Shown here piece after piece: positions 1 through 8,213 of a DNA stretch of 44,192 bases (position 1 is its first letter; every line of letters starts with the position of its first letter). Under the pieces are notes generated by a model. The model saw nothing but the letters and a program-made list of their open reading frames with translations. It did no database searches and was not told the DNA's origin. The stretch is from positions 1 through 44,192 of the forward strand of contig RCNN01000218.1 in the NCBI GenBank assembly GCA_003667245.1. The letters run 5' to 3'. Both the position numbers and the translations under genes were made by a program. This DNA comes from Heterostelium multicystogenum (lineage: Eukaryota; Evosea; Eumycetozoa; Acytosteliales; Acytosteliaceae).

Positions 1-708
1 CTGCACAGTTTTTGAATATAGACTTGCTTGAGGTTTGTGAAGCTTGTATTGTGGAGTCACAGAAGCAGTGTTGCATAGAAATACTAACTAGTTAATGCCA
101 TCTGGATTATAGAGATTGGTTGACAAAAGAGCTTGCAGCTGATGTACAGTTTGATATAGTATCTTGTTTCGATGGAATGCAAAAAGCATTCTCTGATTTG
201 AATAATGCAAATAATTTTTACACAACGTTAGTTCACGTTTAAAGAATGGAGGCTATTTCTTTGGTATCATTTCCAGACTCCTCTGCGATATGGTACAAGT
301 CACCAGAAAGTAACCTCTGGTCTGCCTGTATAAAATCATCTCTTTTCAGCATCGACTTTGATTCTGATATCTTCACATTTCTTTGGAAGTCGATACCAAC
401 TTACAATGAAAGACGGATCCAATGTAACCGATAATCTAATACATTTCCCAACCTTTTATAAAGTATGTAAATCAATCATTATCAGTTGTATCGTCTGTTT
501 GTTTTTACTGATTCTCTTCTATCGTAGCTTATGTAAACAACATGGATTACTTTTCATTGAAGCGTCGAACCTAGGTGATTCTACGAAGACAACAAAAAAA
601 AATTATGAAGTCAAACTCAAACAACTAGGTGTATATGCCAACAAGAATAAAATTTGAACCAGCACAAATGGAACTAATCAGTAAGTTGGCTTGTACATCA
701 ACCTCTTG
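1..708 (+). pseudogene. mRNA cap guanine-N7 methyltransferase, 3' part, broken
   Basis: Members of the Abd1/RNMT family methylate the 5' guanosine cap of nuclear mRNA using S-adenosylmethionine. Translated pieces show the family's landmarks in order. A strand like FLNIDLLEV (positions 9-35) matches the Y-x-G-x-D SAM-binding strand. FDIVSCFDGMQ (about 150-182) matches the FDIVSCQF motif. LKNGGYFFG (about 238-270) matches LKPGGYF. FGSRYQLTMKDG and LIHFPTFYK (about 380-462) match the C-terminal half. A good intron (GTATGT to TAG, 463-527) separates the last two coding blocks. The gene is cut by the window edge, has an in-frame TAA at 93-95, and changes frame near 238, 275 and 655. The frame changes resemble the indels elsewhere in the window, but the stop codon is a stronger sign of decay. 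A duplicated, degenerating copy or a poorly sequenced functional gene are both possible. The family call is fairly secure; its functional status is not. Confidence 0.6.
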
Positions 709-1017
709 AAAACATGGTATTAACCTTATTAAAATGAAAACAGGTTTATTTACAACATTTATCTTCTACAAAGAAGTTGAGCAACCACAAATCATACAAG
801 GCTAATAACGAAGCAATATAATATAGTCATAAAGTAATCAACTCATCAAATAAATAGTTTTGAGGAAGTATTAGTAAAACATTGAAATACAATTGTAATC
901 GATTATGATATCATTAGTTTAGTTTATTGGATGTTCGGATTATTCGTATTTGACAAAAGATTGAAATGAGTAGTTATTTAAGTTATGTTGACTAAATGTT
1001 GGATGAAATGAGATTGA
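709..1017. other. intergenic, convergent 3' ends
   Basis: This AT-rich spacer lies between the 3' ends of the cap-methyltransferase fragment (plus strand) and strumpellin (minus strand). I see no conserved reading frame, RNA gene or repeat in it. It presumably holds both polyadenylation regions. Confidence 0.5.
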
Positions 1018-4000
1018 TTATTGATTGTAGTAGTCGAAAATGTAGGCTGGTACAAATCCATAGACCATCTTTCTCTCAGTGTGACTGTATTTACAGAAAT
1101 CTTCCAAGAATCTCAAGAGTCCAATAACTTCCTCTGGGTAATCATCATCCTTATTATCTTTTGGACTGATAAAAGTAATATTAATAGTTAGTAAGAGAAT
1201 GACACTTGTTTTTGATTTGTTTTTGTACATACTTGGCAAGTGCAACATTAATTTGACATCTAATATATTGTCCTAGGAAAGAAAGGAACTTTTGGGTGTG
1301 AAGTGAGTGGAATTGTTTTCAAAATGGTGATTGTACCAACAATGAATGGAGTCCAATCATAGCTGTTCTTTGGTTTCTTTGATTGCATTACACAAAGCTT
1401 TACTGTTCCATTGGAATTTAGTGACTTGTGATAGCACAAATAGGAATAAAAAGGCATGGGAATGCGTCAAGTGGTAAAGTAGTAATATAGATCTTTGTGT
1501 ATGGATCGTTGATACCGGCTGTATCCAAATATTCTGCTAAATCGAATAATAATGTATTATCTTCTCCTGGATATGGTGCTACATCAGGTCTTTAATTTGT
1601 GAATCATATCAATATTGATTAGAATTTATCCAATAGAATATTTAAAAAGTATAATTATATATATTACCTTTGGAAATGGGCTTGAATATCATTAATTAAA
1701 GAATTATTCATTGCATCCAATGCACAGAACAACATATTACTATCTATTTTACAATGGAAATTCAATTGATTGGAGATTTGTCTTCTTATTAGTTGAATTT
1801 GACCAATCTTTGTTAGGACATCTAAATATTTAATCTATTAGTAAAAGAAATCATTAACTATATATAAATAGATACATACCAATAAAAATTGGAGATAATC
1901 CCTTTGTTTTGTCCAAAGCGGTTTGATAACGTTGGAGATTATCTGGAATGGATGAAGTTGGTCGGAGCGAATCTTCAAATTCAGAAATAAATGATTTAAG
2001 ACTCTTTTCGACAAGTTGACGAATTTGACCAACGAATACTTGTAATTCTTTGACCATCATGAAGCAATATAATTTATCGAGACCGGTTAAAACCGAAAAT
2101 ACCAACACTTTGTTGAAGTAATGACCATGTATTGATACCAACCAATTCTTTACCAGTGCTTGGTTCGAACCATCCAATTTGATTGAGGAAAGTGTGGTTC
2201 TGCAAGATGTTTGTTGGAGAAGTTCACGTGCCAAACGACCAATCATGTTGACCGAAGCATCCATAGGTTGGAACTTTGGAATTGGGATGGCAACCGATTG
2301 GTAGGAAGATTGCCAATCGTAGACTTTCTTTTTGAGGAACTGATTGCATTCTTGCTCAACGTAGTAGTTGACGATACGAGAGAACTCCTCTTGCCAGATT
2401 CTAAGACCTTGAATATTGACATAGTCTTGGATGTATTGGAAAGAACGTCTAAAACCATCGAGAATATTGGCAAGTTCTCTAAGACGTGGTTTGTAACTCG
2501 TCAACTCCTTTCTTTTCATTTCTAAATTGTAGAGTTCTGTCCATTGCCAAAGAGATTTGAAGTACTAATTCCTTACGGATACCATCTTCCAAAAGTTGTT
2601 TTGGATCGACTTGGATGACACCTACCAAGGTGGTCTCCATGGCAAGAATACCTTCAGTGAATACTGAAACTGCGTTGGTGGCCATGGCCAACTCGTAACG
2701 CTGATCCAATTGGGCAAAATCACGAAGACGCTCCTTTTCAATCTTGGTTGGCAATTCCTGGATAGAATTGGTTTGCATGTCGATAATTTGCTTCAAAATA
2801 ACAAACATAGGACTTTGGAACGATTTCCAATACCTTTCTTACATATCCGACAAGCTCACCAGAGTAGTACTCTGACACAGAGATGAGATCTGGTGATGCC
2901 GCATTGTGCAATTCTGACCAATGGGAGATCAAGAATGGAAACCAATTTTTAAGAAAGTTGCACGGAGCTTCAAGACACAAGTTGGGTCTGATTTGATTCC
3001 ACGTTGCATTTGCTCGACGTAGTTGTTGATGATGTCCCATGCGTATGAAATATCAGCACACACAGCAAGATTTACAAGCACATTCTTCTTTGATATTGAC
3101 AACCTTGATCATCTTTGTAAGGAACTGTCTTGTTTCGATAAGGAACTGCTTGACCTGAATCGAAGAGTCAATCTGTTGAAATTGCTCGACCTCCTCAAGA
3201 GCCTGACTCAACTGTTGAATTCTACGACCAGTTGAAGTATTGTCTACGTAGTCGAGTGCATTGATCTTTACAGAGATATCTGCGAACCACTTTTGAAGAT
3301 TTTCGTCCTTCTTGACACGAGTAAGTGCCTTCTCACCACTGAAATACTCGGCCAACTCATTCATAGAGTCGGTAGCCAGCTTTTTATTCTCTTCCCATCT
3401 AGTTTCCTTTGTATCCAAAAGTGATTGGAAAATGTTCTTGAAAACAAACTCCAATTGTGCGGTGTTCAACAGCAGCTGTAATACATCATCTTGTGAACCT
3501 GTGCTAACTAAATCTCTAAATTTCTTTGTTGATGCATTTGTATCTATAAATGAAGTAAAGATGATCAATAACGAGCAATTGCATATTGATTCGGTTTAAA
3601 TCTTACGTAGCATAATCCAACGAATTGTAGCATTACATGATCTGAGTGTTCCAATGATCTTTGAGGAATTGTCCATGATATATTCTTCTGTGAGCAAACC
3701 TTCTACCAACAATGCTTCCACTTGTTTATTCAATACATTGACATCTTTCCAGTATTTCTGTTGTTGATAGGTGATGTTTTGAAGAATTGTAGTGTTGGCA
3801 AGAGCTGTTTTAGCAGCTTTGTATGGTTCCCATGCAACGGACAAATCGATTGTGAAACCAAGGAAGAATGCAATGACCCAGTTATCTGGGAAATACTTGT
3901 CTACAATTTCTCTCATTGTTGCCTATATGATCAAGTTAGATTGATGTTATAGTCGATAGGTTTGTGATACTTGCCATCTTATTGTGTAGAATATCGGGGA

Positions 4001-4926
4001 TAAAGTATAGGATAATGTAGAGCATGGTGGCTTGAGTGGATAATGCAACACTACGGTGGTCTGGATGTGGGAATGATTGTGCACCATTGTAAATGTCATC
4101 GGATGTCAAACGACCAACAACCATTGACAGAACATTCTGTGAGATGGGGATACGAGCAAAGTATTCCTCTGGGTAATTGGCTGGACGCTTGGGTGCACCT
4201 GGTAGGTAACCAGTAGACTTGCACAGCTTGCAAACATCTTCGATAAATGGTAAATCGACTGGACCTTTGTTTCTCATATAAGAAATCAACATTCTCTCTC
4301 TTACGGGACCCTCAATCAAGTTGTCCATAAGAATCAACATGACACCATACAAATAGATTGCTTCGGAAACCAATTGTTTACCATCACCATTCATTAGAAT
4401 TGCCTATAAACAATATATATATATTGTTATTAGTAAATGTATATCAATTTCACAGTTGGATTCATTGGCGGGGTACTCACTTCTATGGTCAAATGAATAT
4501 AGAATCCTTTCTCGACATCGACTAAGTAATGGTCTAGATCCTTAATATATTTGTAGATACTTTCAAAGAGGTGATAGAAACGCACCAAAATTTCAAGATG
4601 ATTCTCTCTGAACTCTGCTTCCAAATCAACTAATTCCTATAAAACGATGGTTGGCGTGAGTAGGTTGGATATTGAGCCGTCTGGAGTAAGTCATAACTTA
4701 CTCTGTTGTCTTCGATCTTGGCTTCAAAGTAATCTGGGTTCGAGAGATAACGGAAGTCCATAAGGATATCCGAGTATTTCATACGATCGTTTCTGTCCTC
4801 GAGTTTGAAAGTTGGTGGAATGTGTGCGCTGAGACGCAGCATCTCTGCGATGATAGCATTTCCACGAGAGACAAGTCTAAGCAAGGTTTGACCAGCCTGA
4901 CTACCTTCTCCTAAAAAGTCTTTCAT
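1018..4926 (-). CDS. washc5: Strumpellin, WASH complex subunit 5
   Basis: Strumpellin is the large structural subunit of the WASH regulatory complex. It helps activate Arp2/3 on endosomes and, in amoebae, supports V-ATPase retrieval and exocytosis. The assembled exons align along the whole family, from the N-terminus ([12 protein letters not shown]) through [13 protein letters not shown], the [16 protein letters not shown] block and [15 protein letters not shown] to the C-terminal [11 protein letters not shown]. The start at 4926 matches the family's N-terminus. Seven short introns can be placed, including a GC-AG intron at 3923-3974. The reading frame changes by one base at least near 1316, 1375, 1450, 2490, 2808, 2900-2935 (twice) and 3086, while the protein stays closely conserved on both sides. 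These look like sequence errors, not decay. The neighbouring genes are unrelated. The identification is very secure; exact exon borders are approximate. Confidence 0.95.
3923..3974 (-). other. GC-AG intron in strumpellin gene
   Basis: Read on the minus strand, the exon ends AAGATG, the intron begins GCAAGTATC and ends CATATAG, and the next exon begins GCAACAATGAG. Only this boundary keeps the strumpellin frame and the family's spacing between the two conserved blocks. The donor is therefore GC, not GT. Confidence 0.7.
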
Positions 4927-5359
4927 TTCTAATCTATGGTGAAGCTGTTGTCGTTGTTGTTGTTATTATTATCGTCGACGATGAATGGTAGGGCTTAAGT
5001 TATTCTCGTAGCCTTCTTGTTTTTCTCTATTCAACACTAAATAATGAATTGACAGGTTATTGTTGTTGTACAATTGATATTATTATTTTTGCACACTGAT
5101 GCTGCTGAAAGATAAAGCAACAAAAACTCAGATTTCAAGAAGGCATGAAAAATTAAAAGAGTTTGGATACTTCTGAAAAGTGTTGAGATTTTTCAATAAA
5201 ATGATTACTTTATTAGATGTCTTTATTATTTATTATAAAGAAATGTAAGTTTAATTTGAGACTTGAATATAGTATAAATTTAAATAAATATTAAATATCT
5301 AAATTACCAATTTGATTTCAAAATATAAAATTGTATCAAAAATAAAAAAATTCAAAAAT
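4927..5359. other. strumpellin upstream region
   Basis: This 433-base spacer lies between the strumpellin start codon (minus strand) and tRNA-Pro. It contains GTT/ATT trinucleotide runs at 4945-4975 and becomes strongly AT-rich towards the tRNA. It must contain the strumpellin promoter and leader, but I recognise no specific element. Confidence 0.4.
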
Positions 5360-5429
5360 GGCTCCATAGTTGAATGGTACAATACTACCTTTGGGTGGTA
5401 GTGGTCTGGGTTCGATTCCCGGTGGAGCC
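5360..5429 (+). tRNA. tRNA-Pro (anticodon UGG)
   Basis: A complete cloverleaf of 70 nt folds by eye. Acceptor GGCTCCA pairs with TGGAGCC. The D stem is GTTG/CAAT. Anticodon stem CTACC/GGTAG holds loop TTTGGGT, giving anticodon TGG. T stem CTGGG/CCCGG holds loop TTCGATT. Both internal Pol III promoter boxes are present; the B box is GGTTCGATTCC. There is no intron. The first T run on the sense strand downstream is at 5471. An LTR retrotransposon begins 58 bp after the 3' end. Confidence 0.95.
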
Positions 5430-5455
5430 CAAAATGTAAAAATAAAACTTACCCG

Positions 5456-5465
5456 AATGCGGGTA
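5456..5465 (+). promoter_or_regulatory. tRNA 3'-flank motif AATGCGGGTA
   Basis: This motif lies 26 bp after the tRNA-Pro 3' end. It matches AATGCGCGCA, found 26 and 28 bp after the other two tRNA genes, at 8 of 10 positions. It is also part of a small hairpin, TACCCG-AATG-CGGGTA (5450-5465). Its function is unknown. Confidence 0.45.
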
Positions 5466-5487
5466 TTTGATTTTCCAAATATTCTAA

Positions 5488-5789
5488 TGTAACAACAACG
5501 CAATTTTACAATAATTTATAAAAATATCAATTTTACGAAAAAAACACCTTAAAAGGAAAAAACCGAAAGAATCTTAATCAGATTAATAATTTACTACAAA
5601 TAGAGAAACTAACTAAGTATATTATTTAATTTGATTAAGGTAATTAAAAATAAAGATTAATAATTTACTACAAATAGAGAAACTAACTAAGTATATTATT
5701 TAATTTGATTAAGGTTCTCTATTCAGAGTTTAGTTTGAGTTATATCTTTTAATAACAATAGGTCTGATCAACCTATTATTTATTAAACT
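5488..5789 (+). repeat. 5' LTR of Skipper-like element
   Basis: The LTR begins TGTAACAACAAC. Homology with the 3' LTR ends at ATTAAACT (5789). A block of about 74 bp (GATTAATAATTTACTAC...) is tandemly duplicated inside it, at 5581 and 5655, and the same duplication is present in the 3' LTR. The true 3' end could lie further on if the downstream LTR is truncated. Confidence 0.85.
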
Positions 5790-5929
5790 TTTTTAGTTCT
5801 TTTTTTTATATCTAATACCTCAAACTCCCCGGGGAGGTAATTAGACATCTATAATATATATATACATATCTACACACAATTATCTTTATTATTATATTTC
5901 TATTTAGCTATAATACTTATTTATATCAA
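5790..5929 (+). promoter_or_regulatory. element leader, no canonical primer-binding site
   Basis: The leader between the 5' LTR and the gag start holds a GC palindrome, CTCCCCGGGGAG (about 5826-5837), in an otherwise AT-rich stretch. I see no TGG-type tRNA primer-binding site immediately after the LTR. The palindrome may be part of an unusual priming or packaging structure; that is inference. Confidence 0.35.
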
Positions 5930-7213
5930 ATGACAGACGAACAAGCAAATACCACAGTGGAAAAGTCAACTCCGACTGTTGCTAAGGGGCTTTCGTATAC
6001 TGAGTGTCATAATATGGTTATGGAGGGCTCACCACTCAAGAGGGATTTCTACACAGCGAGCGCAGTAAGAGATCTACTTACATTTGTCGAGACCTTGGTC
6101 AACAATCTGAATACTGATCTGGAAGATGCAAGAAAGACAACAGCAACAGCAGTAAAAGAGTTGGAGCATAGAAATCAACACATCGAGACACAAAACATGC
6201 TAATTAACGAGTTGAAACATCGTATTAAACAAGCTGAGAAAACCGTAGAGGGACCAATGAATACCTCATCACGATCTTCAGTTCCTGTAGAATTTCATCA
6301 ACAAGATGATGATTCGTTAGTTCAATCGTCTTCGAATCAAAGAGCGAACGAAGCATTATCTTTGTCGGCTCTACAAGAACAAAAGGTAGCCACTGCAGTG
6401 GCCAAGGTCACAGAACCTGAAATCAAAGCCTTCCGAAAGTGTTTCAACGATATCAACAAGAAATCAACGGCGACATTCAAATCCTACTTAACGTTCGTTG
6501 CTTCTCTGGATGGCAATCAACCCTCTGAAAGAGTTAGAGCGGTAATACAAAACATCGTCCAACATATCAGTCAGATTCAAACCAGCTTCAGTTTGCTAGA
6601 CGACGCTCAACGCAAGAAATGCACTCAATCATGGGATTCATTCTTGAACTGGATGGTTGATAAGTTCCATAACAGGACAATCATGTTAGCATATCTGGAC
6701 AGCCAAATTAGGTCTTTTAAACTCAACAACGATTTTGGAAACTACATGGAACTCATGGAACTAATTACAGAGTATCACAGAACCGATGTTCCCGATATTA
6801 AGCTTCTGGAAGCTCTGGCTGCAGCTATTACCATCCCTGGTAAGCTGTTCATTATCAACGCGTTCAAAGACGCTAACTACGTTGGCGATGCTACTCTCCA
6901 GTCGTTTTCCGTCGATGGTGTCAAACTAGCTACCAGACACCTTGGTCTTTGGGAAGCCTACCTCAAGGGTCGAGCCGAGGCTCACTCAAGCCAATTCGAA
7001 GTCGATAAGCAAAGGCAGGACACCAAGCCCACTCATAAGAAGAGAAGTTCCACCTTTTTTCGTGAAGAAAGAAAAGTCGAGGAAAAGAAGCCGGAAACCG
7101 ATAAGAAAGCAGAAGGCGATAGGAAGCACGAATCCTCCTCCTCAGATAAACAGTCTAGCTTCAGGAATAGACAACAATATCCCAAGAAGGGAGAAAAACC
7201 CAGTACAAGTTAA
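5930..7213 (+). CDS. gag: Gag of Skipper-like element
   Basis: This 427-residue frame starts at the first ATG after the leader. Gag should form the cytoplasmic virus-like particle in which reverse transcription occurs. The N-terminal third (about residues 40-105) has heptad-like, charged sequence consistent with a coiled coil. The middle (about 160-345) is helical and Trp-containing, as in the retrotransposon Gag capsid domain. The last 75 residues are very rich in Lys, Arg, Glu and Ser. I find no CCHC zinc knuckle, so RNA binding may rely on the basic tail. The frame is intact and ends in TAA at 7211-7213. The protease frame begins almost at that point, one base ahead (+1). Confidence 0.88.
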   Translation: MTDEQANTTVEKSTPTVAKGLSYTECHNMVMEGSPLKRDFYTASAVRDLLTFVETLVNNLNTDLEDARKTTATAVKELEHRNQHIETQNMLINELKHRIKQAEKTVEGPMNTSSRSSVPVEFHQQDDDSLVQSSSNQRANEALSLSALQEQKVATAVAKVTEPEIKAFRKCFNDINKKSTATFKSYLTFVASLDGNQPSERVRAVIQNIVQHISQIQTSFSLLDDAQRKKCTQSWDSFLNWMVDKFHNRTIMLAYLDSQIRSFKLNNDFGNYMELMELITEYHRTDVPDIKLLEALAAAITIPGKLFIINAFKDANYVGDATLQSFSVDGVKLATRHLGLWEAYLKGRAEAHSSQFEVDKQRQDTKPTHKKRSSTFFREERKVEEKKPETDKKAEGDRKHESSSSDKQSSFRNRQQYPKKGEKPSTS

Positions 7214-8213
7214 TGGACTTGTCTGGAAGTCCTCTGGCCACTACATGAAGGTAGTCATCGGTGGTCGCGAGGAAAAAGCCATGATCGATTTGGGCTCCCA
7301 AGCCTCACTTATCGATCCGTCTCTACTACCACTATTAGGCTTATCCGAATCTCCATGCCGAGAGTATCTTAAGCCTATCGCGCAGGTGCAGGGTTTCTAC
7401 GCCAACTCCTACACCAATGTTAAGGTGACCATGCCTGGTACCATTGATAATATTAACTATCCCATCACGATCAACTCCAAAATGTTCGTGGTGAAGAACA
7501 ACCATGGGATCATTATCGGAAATAACCTCTTCGGTTTAATGGGTCCCATAGCACACCTCTTTGATGAGGTGCCGCATCTAGCAATTCCAGTTTGGCTAGA
7601 TGGGCAAAAGAAGAAGCTAGCTTTTGCCAAGTTACCGGTCATTTCTGTCTCTAAAGGAGCACCTAGAACACTGGTACTTAGGAACTTTACCAAGCACGAT
7701 TTGACGAAAGTTAATCCGAGGTCTGTGGTGGCGGTAGCGTCTGCGCCTACTCCACCAGCGAAGGTCGACGCAGCTGTAAAACCTGATCTTAATACAGCCT
7801 CAGAAATCGTCAACAATGATAAAGATCCGCCGGAGTCACTTGATACAGTAGTCTCCGAAGACCCACCTCAGGTTACGACGCCCGAGGTCGAGGTTACACA
7901 CGATTCCGTCCCGGATGTCGATAACACAAATGATAGTGTTCCGGTGGACGATCACACGCACGACAACGTGGATCTTACGGAGGATCGTAGTGTACCTGAT
8001 GATGAAGTGTACGAAGACGACGAACCTTTCTTCTCATCATCAGATCCAGAGCTCGAACGTATGGCAGTCGCTATTCTCGAACTTTATAAGAGAATCATCG
8101 TGGACAAACTGCCAGACAACCACTCTCCGGACAGGAAGAAGTTCAATATGGATATCATCCTCAAAGAGAATGCGAAATCTTTTAACATAAAAACACGGGA
8201 GAAGATCACCTGA
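7195..8213 (+). CDS. Protease-containing frame of Skipper-like element
   Basis: This frame lies in a different register from both gag and RT. It is open from 6942, but homology starts at the gag end with PVQVNGLVWKSSGHYMKV. The retropepsin core reads AMIDLGSQASLI (about 7278-7313), and a later IIIGNNLFG matches the family's second hydrophobic-Gly motif. The active-site triad is therefore Asp-Leu-Gly instead of Asp-Ser/Thr-Gly. The fold resembles a retroviral-type aspartic protease that would mature Gag and Pol. The C-terminal 140 residues are an acidic linker rich in Asp, Val and Pro. It ends TGA at 8211-8213, just as the RT frame (open from 8191) begins. Whether the two +1 shifts are programmed recoding or sequencing indels cannot be told here. 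Confidence 0.75.

Noticed and set aside
2211..3599. Plus-strand frames across the strumpellin gene
   Set aside because: They are antisense shadows of the conserved minus-strand exons.
1018..4926. Strumpellin as several separate genes or a pseudogene
   Set aside because: All pieces lie in order on one strand, cover the whole family length and keep conserved residues; only one-base slips separate them.
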